Part shown: piece after piece, positions 42,423-51,018 of the stretch
Position numbering within the stretch: the stretch's first letter is position 1
Layout of the letters: each line of letters begins with the position of its first letter
Origin: Myxococcota bacterium
GTDB lineage: Bacteria > Myxococcota > XYA12-FULL-58-9 > JALHOP01
DNA length: 64,000 nucleotides
Assembly: GCA_022842935.1 (NCBI GenBank)
Contig: JALHOP010000001.1
Coordinates: 558,001-622,000, forward strand
Reading direction: 5' to 3'
Program-made: the position numbers and the translations under genes
The notes under the pieces: model-generated
What the model was told of the DNA's origin: nothing
The model's input: only the letters and a program-made list of their open reading frames with translations
The model's database searches: none

Positions 42423-45400
42423 GTGAAGGCCTTCGCGAGCTTCCGAGAGCGCGCCCTCCACGAGAGCCTGCGCTACGGCGATGACCCTTACGTGTTTTTG
42501 CGCGAGCTCGTGCAAAACGCGCGGGACGCTGGCGCACGCATCGTGCGAGTCGACGTGGCTGTTGAGTCAGGTCGCGCACGGGTCAGCTTCGAGGATGACG
42601 GCAGCGGGATGACCTTCAAGCACGCGAAGGGCTATCTCTTCCGCCTTTACGCGAGCAGCAAAGAGAATGAGACCGACGCGGCTGGACACTTCGGTGTTGG
42701 CTTCTGGTCAGTGCTGCGGTGGTCGCCAGAGAGCCTACGCATCGAGTCGCGTACAGGCCTCGCCGAAAGCGCGACCGAGTCCTGGGGCGTCGAGCTGGAC
42801 GCGACCCTATCGAAGGTCACCGACGTCCGGTGCTCCTTGGCGTCTTGTGGGACGCGCATCGTCATGGAGCGTGTCATCCACGACGACGAACTCACGACAC
42901 TCGCACAAACGGTGCGCGAGCGCCTTGCCTACTATTGTCGGTACGTGCGGGTGCGCGGCGGCAAGGAGCGCCTCCAGCTCGTCTGCAATGGCGAACGTGT
43001 CGACCGCGAGCTCGACGTTGCCTCCGTCATGGAAGGCAGCGGCAGTCAGGCCACGCTGGCCATGAGCTTCTCGAGCGCCGGGGCATCCGGAATCGTCGCG
43101 CTGGCCGCATCGCCAAAGGTGCAGCTTTACGCCCGTGGCTTACTCGTGAGCGAAGCGACCGTCCTCGATGAGCTCGACGGCGCGACCAGCGGGCGTCGTG
43201 ACGGCTACGGTACAAGTGGACTCGCGCCGGTGGTCGTACTCAACTCCGATCGGCTCGACGTCGTCTTGTCGCGTCGTAAGGCGCGCGACGGTCGTGAGCT
43301 CCGCCGCCTCATGCGACTGGCGCGGGCGCGGCTCGATCGCCTCGTCAGCCACGCGGTCGACGGCGTGGTCGAGCGGAGCTTCCTCGACAAGACCAGCGAT
43401 GCAATGGCGAGCGGTGTGCGCGCGCTGGGGGGAGGGCTTGCGGTCGCGGTACTGGCGGTTTGGCTACTCGTCATCGCGGCTGGCGCGTTGGCCGCGCTGC
43501 TGTTGTGGCGCGGACCGCGAGAAGCGGCGGGCGAGCGGACCGTTATCACGGTTGTCCGCGGGTCGACCGTAGCAACGACCGAGAGCTACCGCGACGAGCC
43601 CCCACCTGTGGTTGGGTCTGGCGATGTCGCGGCGCTTACGGGCGGGGCGCGTCCAATCGGCAACATCGTCGGCTATGGCGGAGCGATCGTCGATGTGCCC
43701 GACAGCTACGGGCCGACATGGAGCTTTGGCTACCGCGGCCCGTCGCGTGTGTTCTTCAAGGCCCTTACGCTCGACCGCTATGAAGCAACGCACGGATTCG
43801 TGCGGCGCGAGCTACCCGTCACCGGAGACTATCGCGGTGTCGCTTGCGGTCGCGGCGTCCGCGCCTGTGTCGACGTTGTCACTCAAGTCGTCGCGAACGA
43901 CACCCCCTTCGTGCTACCGGTGCCGACCGGCTATGCGGTCGTGGACCAGAGCGTCACTGTCGACGGTACGCCCCAAGAGCTTGCTACGAACGCGGTCGGC
44001 GAAGCTCTGTTGCTACTCGAGTCCGGACGTCGCGGCACGTTGCGTTACCAGGTTGCGCCTGCGACCGCTCCCGCGGAAACCCCACCCCTCCCAGCGCCTC
44101 TGTCCTTTGGGGAGCCTTGGGATGGAATGCTCGCGCGTGCCGTTAGGCTCCCACTACAGCGACGTGTCGAGATGGTCACGAGCTTCGTTCGTGACACCGT
44201 CCGCTATGACGTCACCCCGGTGACCGCGTCGATGTTCGCACATGCGCATGGTGACTGGCACAGCCGCGTGATCGCCGTGGGCGCCGGAGACTGTGACGTC
44301 AAGAACGGCTTGAATGCCCTCCTCCTACGTCAGCTCGGCGTCGACGCGCGTCTGGCAATAGGCATTGCTGGCGAAGATGGCGCGGCGCGGCCAAGTCTGC
44401 ACGCGTGGACCGAATACTTCGCTGGCGGCCGCTGGCACGTCATCGATGCTACGGGGCAGCCCGCTGCCTTCGACCCGGTCGCGGAGCGAGCCAAGGAGCT
44501 CGAGATGCGCCGAGCGACGGGCGACCCCGCCGTGCTCGCGGTTGGTGTGCCCAGCGCCGCCGAAGCGCCTGCGCGACGTCGCTCCGATGCTCGGCGCGAG
44601 CGCCGAACGGTCGCTACGCCCGACCCGTCGACCCGTGCCGAGCCGCCGCAGACGATGCCGGTCGCCGAGACCATCCGCGCGCCGCAGCCGAGCCTCGGCA
44701 TGCCGTCGACCCCCTCCGTCACACCGGCCCCTGGAGTCGTACCGCACGCAGCTGCCTTTGCGCCGCGCCATCGGTGGCTCGTGCGCCTCGACGCCGTTGT
44801 CGACCGCGTCTATGCATGGTCGCGGATGGTGCCTCCGCGCGTCTATTGGTTGGCCGTCGCTGGGTTGGCGCTTGCCGCGAGTGTCGTGCTCGTCGCGCGC
44901 CGGCGCGTGCGCGAGCGCCTGGTCAACGATGGGCCGCAAGACGCCCGCCGCGAAGCGCTCGCCAAGATGGTCCACGATATGTTGACTCAGCCTCACGCCT
45001 GGCGCGGCGTGGGAAGGGCTTGGCACCAGCGCTTGCTGCCAGTCCTTTCTGGGCGACCCATGAGTCTCGAGGAAGCGTTGCGACGTGCCCGCGATAACGT
45101 CTTGTTCGTATCGCGTTCGCGTTCCCGGTTGGCCAATGCCGCTGCGCGTTGCGGGACACCGGTGCTCGACGCGGCGGATCCGTTTTTCGGTAGGGTCGTT
45201 GTTCCTCTATTACGGACAGTAGACCTCGATAGCATCGAGCCGTTGCTCGATACCCGCGACACGCCGACGTCGTCGCTCCGCGGTTTGAGCCGCGCCAATG
45301 CGGTGCTCGCCGATGCCCAGGCCGACGTCTGCTTCGTGCTGGCGGAGGCGCTCCAAGACACCCCGCTGCGTGACGTCGACCTGACCCGCGCGCGTCTCCC

Positions 45401-45620
45401 CAAGAGTGTGCGGGCGCCACGTCGCTTCATCGCTGTGTCGCCTAGCCACCGCGAGGTGCGGGCACGCCTCGAGAAGCTCGAGCGCGACCCTGAGCGTGGT
45501 GTATTCATCTGGCTCGACTGGTCGGTCGAGCGGAGCGAGCTCCTCGCGGATCACACGGCCCGCGTGCGTGAATGCGCCGCCATGTATGCAGTCGATGTGC
45601 TGGGTTCGGGTGAGCGATGA
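42423..45620 (+). CDS. Hsp90-type ATPase fused across the membrane to a transglutaminase domain
   Basis: The protein has 1065 residues from GTG 42423. Residues 1-330 match Hsp90/HtpG: ELVQNARDA (E28, N32), DDGSGM (D58), LYASSK, GHFGVGFWSV (88-97) and CGTRIVME. A middle-domain-like part follows, with LYARGLLVSE and VVLNSDRLDVVLSRRK. All ATP-site residues are kept. A membrane helix is at about 337-360. The external segment contains a transglutaminase/papain-like domain with GDCDVKNGLNALLL (C624), LHAWTEY (H660) and VIDAT (D675), an intact Cys-His-Asp triad. A Pro-rich linker and a second helix (about 806-828) precede a 235-residue cytoplasmic tail of unknown fold. Predicted topology is ATPase inside, transglutaminase outside, tail inside. 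I know of no named family with this order. Confidence 0.85.
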   Translation: MKAFASFRERALHESLRYGDDPYVFLRELVQNARDAGARIVRVDVAVESGRARVSFEDDGSGMTFKHAKGYLFRLYASSKENETDAAGHFGVGFWSVLRWSPESLRIESRTGLAESATESWGVELDATLSKVTDVRCSLASCGTRIVMERVIHDDELTTLAQTVRERLAYYCRYVRVRGGKERLQLVCNGERVDRELDVASVMEGSGSQATLAMSFSSAGASGIVALAASPKVQLYARGLLVSEATVLDELDGATSGRRDGYGTSGLAPVVVLNSDRLDVVLSRRKARDGRELRRLMRLARARLDRLVSHAVDGVVERSFLDKTSDAMASGVRALGGGLAVAVLAVWLLVIAAGALAALLLWRGPREAAGERTVITVVRGSTVATTESYRDEPPPVVGSGDVAALTGGARPIGNIVGYGGAIVDVPDSYGPTWSFGYRGPSRVFFKALTLDRYEATHGFVRRELPVTGDYRGVACGRGVRACVDVVTQVVANDTPFVLPVPTGYAVVDQSVTVDGTPQELATNAVGEALLLLESGRRGTLRYQVAPATAPAETPPLPAPLSFGEPWDGMLARAVRLPLQRRVEMVTSFVRDTVRYDVTPVTASMFAHAHGDWHSRVIAVGAGDCDVKNGLNALLLRQLGVDARLAIGIAGEDGAARPSLHAWTEYFAGGRWHVIDATGQPAAFDPVAERAKELEMRRATGDPAVLAVGVPSAAEAPARRRSDARRERRTVATPDPSTRAEPPQTMPVAETIRAPQPSLGMPSTPSVTPAPGVVPHAAAFAPRHRWLVRLDAVVDRVYAWSRMVPPRVYWLAVAGLALAASVVLVARRRVRERLVNDGPQDARREALAKMVHDMLTQPHAWRGVGRAWHQRLLPVLSGRPMSLEEALRRARDNVLFVSRSRSRLANAAARCGTPVLDAADPFFGRVVVPLLRTVDLDSIEPLLDTRDTPTSSLRGLSRANAVLADAQADVCFVLAEALQDTPLRDVDLTRARLPKSVRAPRRFIAVSPSHREVRARLEKLERDPERGVFIWLDWSVERSELLADHTARVRECAAMYAVDVLGSGER

Positions 45621-47173
45621 CGACGCGCGATGCTCGCGAGCTCCTTTCGATCGATGTCACCGCCGAGGTCAGGAAGCTCGGCACGCAGCAGCTCGCCACC
45701 CCCGTCGACATCGTCGCTGCGGCGGCTCGCATGACCATCGAGTGTGGCGCGCACGCCGTTGACGTCATGACGATGCGCTCCGGCACCAAGATCACGGCGC
45801 GAGGCGCCCGCATGCCGGTCGACGTCCAGGCTCAGCTTGCTTGCATCCTTGACGTCGAGCGCAGCAGCGACGTTCGCCATGCCGCTCTCGTTGCTTGGGA
45901 GAATGACCACCGCCTCGAGTGGCTCGCCGTGGTGTGTGCTGGCGACGTGGAGCTACGCGCGCAATCCGAGGAGGGCACCGACGTGATCGACGTGCGCGAC
46001 GCAGCCGGCCGTCATCGACGTACCAACGACACCGGCGAGCCGCACATGACCGTCTTTCTGCGCCGCGTTCGTACTGGGGGCGAACTCGAGCAGCTCACTC
46101 GTGTGTTCGCCTTCGCGAGGTTGCCGGTGACGGTCGACGGTCATCGTGTGAGCTTCGGTCTCGAGCTGCCGGAGGCTCTCATCGCGGTGCCGATCGCCGG
46201 TGCCAACTTCAACGGCGCCGTCGGCCTACCGCGGGAGCCGAGCGTCGCGCGAACGACTCTCGTACGTTCCGAGGTGGTCGACCGCGACGTGGTCACGAGC
46301 GCCGCGCGCGGCCGCGTGCACGTCGCCGTCGTGAGCGCGCGCGCGCGATTGCCGGATACGAGTGTGATCGAGCGTACCGTCATCGCGGCACGCGACCAGC
46401 TCTACGACGAGCTCAAGGCGCGCTACGCAAAGCTCACCGGTGATGAGCGCGCTGCCGCGGCGGAGCTGCTCTTTCGCAGCTGCGAAGAGCGCGGCGATAC
46501 GAGCTTTCTCGACGATGCACGCATCATCGCGACGACGCGCGGCGACTTCGTGACACTGGCGACGTTGCGCGGCATGGCACGCGACGGAGTCTTGCTGGCC
46601 GCGGAGCCCGACCAGGTTGTCGACGCCGACCTACGAGACATTAGCTTACCCATCTTGAGCGCTCGCGAGCGTGCCTTCATCACGCGTTTCGTGGGCCTGC
46701 GCTGTGTGACGCCCACGTACCGTAGCGCCGATGCGCCCTGGCGCCGCTTACGTCGCTGGCTGCGCGAAAGGCTGTACTCCGCGGGCAAGAACTTCGCGCG
46801 GCGCGGGCTAGGCTTGGGCGAGGGAACGATGCTCGATGACGAGGAGCTTCAAGCCGACGAGCGTGTTTTCATGAGGGCGCTCGCCGAGCTCGTCGGCGGT
46901 GGTCGTTTCCGCGTGCCGGGCACCTCACTCGGCGAGCGTGTACAAATCGTGCCGACGTCCCGTGGTCGTCTGCCTGTCGCCCTGCGTCGTCGTCGTGACC
47001 ACTGCTTCGTCGCGGTGCCTCTCCGCAGTCAGCGTGGTGCGCGCCTCGTCCGCATGGTGGCTCGGGACCCCACCACCTTGATCATCGCCACCACCCTGGT
47101 GTTCGGCGGTCAGGATGGCTATGGCCGCGAGCGCGGCAGAGCACGGGCGGCCCTCGTCAAGAACACACCGTGA
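45617..47173 (+). CDS. Degenerate Hsp90/sacsin-like partner protein
   Basis: The protein has 518 residues and overlaps the previous gene as ATGA. There is no signal or membrane helix. The order of its first 200 residues mirrors the N-domain of its neighbour: DIVAAAARMTIECGAHAVDV in place of the N-box helix, then strands, then TVFLRRVRTGGELEQLTRVFAFARLPVTVDGHRVSF in place of RIVMERVIHDDEL..VRVRGG. The ATP-binding Glu/Asn, DxGxG and GxFGxGF are missing. A later part (LFRSCEERGDTSFLDDARIIATTRGDFVTLATL) resembles sacsin-type Hsp90 regions. It is probably a non-catalytic subunit that pairs with the ATPase. The resemblance is pattern-level and should be tested by structure prediction. Confidence 0.65.
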   Translation: MTTRDARELLSIDVTAEVRKLGTQQLATPVDIVAAAARMTIECGAHAVDVMTMRSGTKITARGARMPVDVQAQLACILDVERSSDVRHAALVAWENDHRLEWLAVVCAGDVELRAQSEEGTDVIDVRDAAGRHRRTNDTGEPHMTVFLRRVRTGGELEQLTRVFAFARLPVTVDGHRVSFGLELPEALIAVPIAGANFNGAVGLPREPSVARTTLVRSEVVDRDVVTSAARGRVHVAVVSARARLPDTSVIERTVIAARDQLYDELKARYAKLTGDERAAAAELLFRSCEERGDTSFLDDARIIATTRGDFVTLATLRGMARDGVLLAAEPDQVVDADLRDISLPILSARERAFITRFVGLRCVTPTYRSADAPWRRLRRWLRERLYSAGKNFARRGLGLGEGTMLDDEELQADERVFMRALAELVGGGRFRVPGTSLGERVQIVPTSRGRLPVALRRRRDHCFVAVPLRSQRGARLVRMVARDPTTLIIATTLVFGGQDGYGRERGRARAALVKNTP

Positions 47174-47203
47174 GCTCATGGGGACGTGGCTGGCCAGGTC
47201 TCG

Positions 47204-47656
47204 TCACGAGCCGGTTTTCGCTCGCAGCGCCGCCGCAGCATAGCCACTGCGGGAAGCGTTCTTTTCCACTTGGTCGAGTACCTCGCGCTCGCGCAAGTAG
47301 ACGTATCCGGTACAAACTTGGCTGTCGTGTTCCCACACCCCTCCTTTGTCGAACTGTGCTTCGAGGGTTCGTACGACGGCTATCTCGTAGTCCGCGATAG
47401 AGAACACCCAGCGCTCACGCATCGCGACACCCATGCTCTCATCCGCGCGGGTCACCGCTTCGATGCGCCCGTTCTCTCGGGCAACGATGGTCCAACCTTC
47501 GTGGCGGAGGAGCTGTTCGACCGCGGCCGTGAGCTCCGTCTGGACCTGGGGCAGGGTGAGTGTCGGGGAGACATATCGCTTGGCGCCGTCGTACTCACCG
47601 GTCGTTGCGCAAGCGGCCGAGCCCACGATGATGATGCTGGCGAGAAGAGAGCGCAT
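47204..47656 (-). CDS. Small lipoprotein, function unknown
   Basis: ATG 47656 gives 150 residues with a clear lipoprotein signal (IIIVGSAAC). The mature part has one helix-rich segment (LTLPQVQTELTAAVEQLLRHEGWTIVARENGRIEAVTRADESMG) followed by strands (RWVFSIADYEIAVVRTLEAQF), a pattern common in small bacterial outer-membrane lipoproteins. It is convergent with the Hsp90-partner gene and 30 bp away. I do not recognise a family. Confidence 0.7.
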   Translation of the reverse strand: MRSLLASIIIVGSAACATTGEYDGAKRYVSPTLTLPQVQTELTAAVEQLLRHEGWTIVARENGRIEAVTRADESMGVAMRERWVFSIADYEIAVVRTLEAQFDKGGVWEHDSQVCTGYVYLREREVLDQVEKNASRSGYAAAALRAKTGS

Positions 47657-47950
47657 GGGTCGAACCTCGAGCAAGCGCACGAGCAGCGTCGCGGCGTGGC
47701 GAGACCCACGTAGTTCAATCGCCGTGCCGCGCCGGCGCCCGTTCGAGCTGGCGATCCGAGGCTGATTAGCGCGGGCGTCCCGCGGGTGCTTTTGACCCAG
47801 AGGCGCAGAGCAGCAGAAGCGCTCCGTTATTGCACACCGAAAAATTGTTACTTCAGTTTTCGCCGAGCCCGTCGATGACGATTCGGGGGATATTCGACGG
47901 ACGGCGCGCGAGCGTGCTCAGGCACGCGGCGTTTCGAATTCGTGCTGGCG
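47657..47950. other. 294-bp region without a supported gene
   Basis: It lies between two minus-strand genes. It contains one AT-richer patch (about 47825-47865). No conserved motif, operator dyad or RNA fold stood out. Confidence 0.5.
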
Positions 47951-48871
47951 TTAGTCTTTGCCGAACTTGTCGAAAGCCTCTTCGAAGCCCGGGTTGAGCT
48001 CGTCAAACTTCCTCTCGCCGATCGCTTCGCTCGCCGCGGTCATGTTGAAACTGCCGATGGTGGTCGTGCCGATCGGATCGCCGGGCATCGCGAACACCCG
48101 CACCACGTCGGTCTTCTTTTCGCTGAAGCCGGCAGTGCTCGTGTAGCGGGCGATGACAGCGACGTGCATTCCCGTCAGCGAGTGAAAAGCTTCGACCTCG
48201 GCGGTAATGGTGCGCCCGGGAGTCGCACCGACACGCATGGCGCCCAGCCAAACATTGCGCTGGTCGTAGAGGCGCACGACTGGGGTCATGCCCAAGGCGC
48301 CTCCCGCCTCGCCGCGAATGAGGATGCGCATCTTGTTGGATTCGGCCCGCACCTTATCGCCCGGATCGATGGCCATACGGATGCTGCTCTTCTCCATGTT
48401 GAGACGATGGCTGCGGAGCTCGGAGCGGGTTGCAACGGCCGCCCATGCTTCGGCGGGGCGTGCCGCCTGCCATTCTGGAGCGGAAGAGGGGGGCCCCTGG
48501 CGGAAGGTCTCGGCCACCCTGTCGGTTGCAGTATCCAGCAGGCGGATGACCTCGTAGCTCGTGGTGCGACCAGCCCGTGACTCGCGCACCGTCACTGCGA
48601 TCGCGGCGAAAGCTTCGTTGCGGGAGAAGCCAAGGAGCTTCGCGGACTCTTCGCGGTACACCGGCCCTTCGCTTGGCGTATCGGCAGGGTCGTCCGGGTG
48701 CTCGGCTTTGGGGCTTGCGAAGCGGGCTTTCTGACGGTTGGAAGCAGGTTTGGCTGCGACGGGTTTGGCTTTGCCGACATGCTCCACCCACAGACCGGAT
48801 GTGGGTTTTGCACCCACCAGGGCAGGGGTCGCGATGATGATAAGAGCTAGGAGGCGTGCGTCGGCGCACAT
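47951..48871 (-). CDS. Exported protein of unknown function
   Basis: The protein has 306 residues from ATG 48871 with a signal peptide (MCADARLLALIIIATPALVGA). The central part is helix-poor and Ala-rich. The end contains alternating strands (NKMRILIRGEAGGALGMTPVVRLYDQRNVWLGAMRVG; ITAEVEAFHSLTGMHVAVIARYTSTAGFSEKKTDVVRVFAMPGDP), consistent with a beta-sandwich. No catalytic motif is evident. It is divergent from the diguanylate cyclase gene across 111 bp. Confidence 0.65.
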   Translation of the reverse strand: MCADARLLALIIIATPALVGAKPTSGLWVEHVGKAKPVAAKPASNRQKARFASPKAEHPDDPADTPSEGPVYREESAKLLGFSRNEAFAAIAVTVRESRAGRTTSYEVIRLLDTATDRVAETFRQGPPSSAPEWQAARPAEAWAAVATRSELRSHRLNMEKSSIRMAIDPGDKVRAESNKMRILIRGEAGGALGMTPVVRLYDQRNVWLGAMRVGATPGRTITAEVEAFHSLTGMHVAVIARYTSTAGFSEKKTDVVRVFAMPGDPIGTTTIGSFNMTAASEAIGERKFDELNPGFEEAFDKFGKD

Positions 48872-48982
48872 AGATTACCCCATGATCGACTTATGGATAT
48901 TGTCGGTCGTGGGGAGGCGATGGTTGCGTCCGTCGCGCAGGTTTCGCTCAGGCGAGCTTTGGGTTCGGGTGACGGTTAGGTC

Positions 48983-50911
48983 GTGAATGCCGTGACCACC
49001 ATGGAGAGGCTCCGGGGCCTGGCCAGGAAGGCGGCCGAGGGTGCGGCCATGCCGCGCGCAGGCTTTGTGTTGCTCGGCGTTATCGCAGTCGCCGGGTGGC
49101 TTGCCGTCATCGGGTTCTCGCTAGACCCGTACCCCTGGTTTCGGCCCTGGACGATGACCTGGGAGCTGGGCGCATGTTTTGCGCTCGGGGCGCTCGCTCG
49201 GACACTCGCTTTTCGCGTCTTTCGCGCCGTTCGCATCGCGCTCGACTCAGCCTTCTACGTCGCTGTCACGTTCATCTGGGGCGCCGTTCCAGCGGCTTGG
49301 CTCATCGTGTTGATCATCACGGCAGATGCTGCTTTTCGCGTCTTGCGGGGCACGACCGGCGCCACCAGCGGCAAGCGTCGTCTCTGGTTGTCGCTCCTCG
49401 AGCTCACACAGACGGGCTCGCTGCCAGCGCTCGTCTTGTTGCTGCTGTCGGCGGCGTTCGGCATCGATGAAGCCCAGCCCTACACCGACCGCGAGCTGAT
49501 CGTATGGGTACCGATCTTCTCGCTCGCGTTTCTGGTGGTTCACTACTTCCTCGCTGGCGGCGCGCACTGGTTTCAAGGCGCCCGCTCGGCTCGGCTCTTT
49601 CGGGGGTTCTTCTTTCGCGTCGTCGTCGCCGAGCTGACGCTCGTGCCGCTGTCGCTCGCCATGGTGCTCGACTACCTGCACCACGGAATGTTTTTCTTCC
49701 TCCTGCTCGGCTGTACCGCGCTGCTCTTCAACTGGATCTTCCGGCGCGCGGTGATCACGAGCGAGAAGCTCGACGAACGCGCCTCCGAGCTCGCAACCAT
49801 CAACAACGTGGGCCGCATCCTTTCGTCGAGTCTCGAGCGGCGTACGCTGATCATGAATATCGCGAGCGAGACGGTGCGCCTCGTCGGTAGCGCGTCGCGC
49901 TTCGTGTTGGGCGTCTACGACGCACGCCACGAGAACATCGTGGTCGACGTCTTCCTGCGGGGCGAAGCGCTCGCTGTCGAACGGCGCGCGCAGGGCGGCC
50001 GGGCACGCGTGGAGCCCGTGCAGCGGGGCATCGTTCCCCGTGGTCACGGGCTCACCGGCTGGGTGATGCAGAATCGCCGGCCGCTTCTTCTGTCGAACGT
50101 CCCCGAGGTTGGTGCGAGCTACGTCACCGACCCGGCCGAGCTGCCACCCTGCGCCTCATGGCTAGGAGTTCCTCTCATCATCTACGACGAGGTCTTCGGG
50201 GTCATGGCGGTCGAGAGCGATGCCGCTTACGCGTACACGGCCGACCACCTTCGCACTCTGATGATCATTGCGGACCATGCGGCGGTCGCCCTCGAGAACG
50301 CGCGTCTTTACGAGCTCGCCACCGTCGACGGCCTGACCGGCTTGTATGTGCGCCGCTATTTCGACCAGCGCTTGAACGAGGAGTGGCGACGGGTCACGCG
50401 TTACGGCCAGGAATTCGCGATTGGCATCCTCGACCTCGACCACTTCAAGAAGCTCAATGACACCTACGGACACCAGGCGGGCGACCAGGTGTTGCGGGGG
50501 GCCGCCACCGTCCTCCGCGACAATATGCGTGGCGCCGATATTGCCGGCCGCTATGGCGGAGAAGAGTTCGCGTTCATCTTGCCTCGCACCACGATCGCCG
50601 AGGCGAAGCACATGGCCGAGCGAATCCGCGGTGACATCGAAGCGATGCGCGTGGTTGTGAACGGCGAGCGCTTGCATGTCACATGCTCGATCGGCGTTGC
50701 GGGCTATCCAGAGTGCGGTGCCGCCGACGGCGTTGCGTTGCTCGCTTTCGCGGACCAGGCGCTGTATGACGCCAAGTCACAAGGTCGCAATCGTGTCGTC
50801 GCCGCTCCTCACACCGAGCTCGTCCCTCCCCGCGGCGTGAGCACCGAAGAGCGCCTACGTGCCGAGGCGGTCACGCAGGAGATCGTCAAGCCGGCGCATA
50901 GAGCGCGTTAA
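48983..50911 (+). CDS. Diguanylate cyclase with membrane sensor and GAF domain
   Basis: The protein has 642 residues from GTG 48983. About seven membrane helices fill residues 25-255, a GAF domain follows (NNVGRILSSSLERRTLIMNIASE ... VPRGHGLTGWVMQNRRPLLLSNV), and then a GGDEF domain. The active site GRYGGEEF is intact. The inhibitory I-site RGAD sits the expected five residues before GGEEF. It should make c-di-GMP under product inhibition. A cognate PilZ protein is encoded at 32406 in this window. Confidence 0.94.
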   Translation: MNAVTTMERLRGLARKAAEGAAMPRAGFVLLGVIAVAGWLAVIGFSLDPYPWFRPWTMTWELGACFALGALARTLAFRVFRAVRIALDSAFYVAVTFIWGAVPAAWLIVLIITADAAFRVLRGTTGATSGKRRLWLSLLELTQTGSLPALVLLLLSAAFGIDEAQPYTDRELIVWVPIFSLAFLVVHYFLAGGAHWFQGARSARLFRGFFFRVVVAELTLVPLSLAMVLDYLHHGMFFFLLLGCTALLFNWIFRRAVITSEKLDERASELATINNVGRILSSSLERRTLIMNIASETVRLVGSASRFVLGVYDARHENIVVDVFLRGEALAVERRAQGGRARVEPVQRGIVPRGHGLTGWVMQNRRPLLLSNVPEVGASYVTDPAELPPCASWLGVPLIIYDEVFGVMAVESDAAYAYTADHLRTLMIIADHAAVALENARLYELATVDGLTGLYVRRYFDQRLNEEWRRVTRYGQEFAIGILDLDHFKKLNDTYGHQAGDQVLRGAATVLRDNMRGADIAGRYGGEEFAFILPRTTIAEAKHMAERIRGDIEAMRVVVNGERLHVTCSIGVAGYPECGAADGVALLAFADQALYDAKSQGRNRVVAAPHTELVPPRGVSTEERLRAEAVTQEIVKPAHRAR

Positions 50912-51018
50912 GCGGGTCCGCGGCCGAGCGTCTTCGCCGCCCTCGCTGGTCCTTAACATCGCGGCCTGCACCGTGTATTGCGCGGTTGGCGCCGCTGCTC
51001 CACATTGCCGGATCTTCG

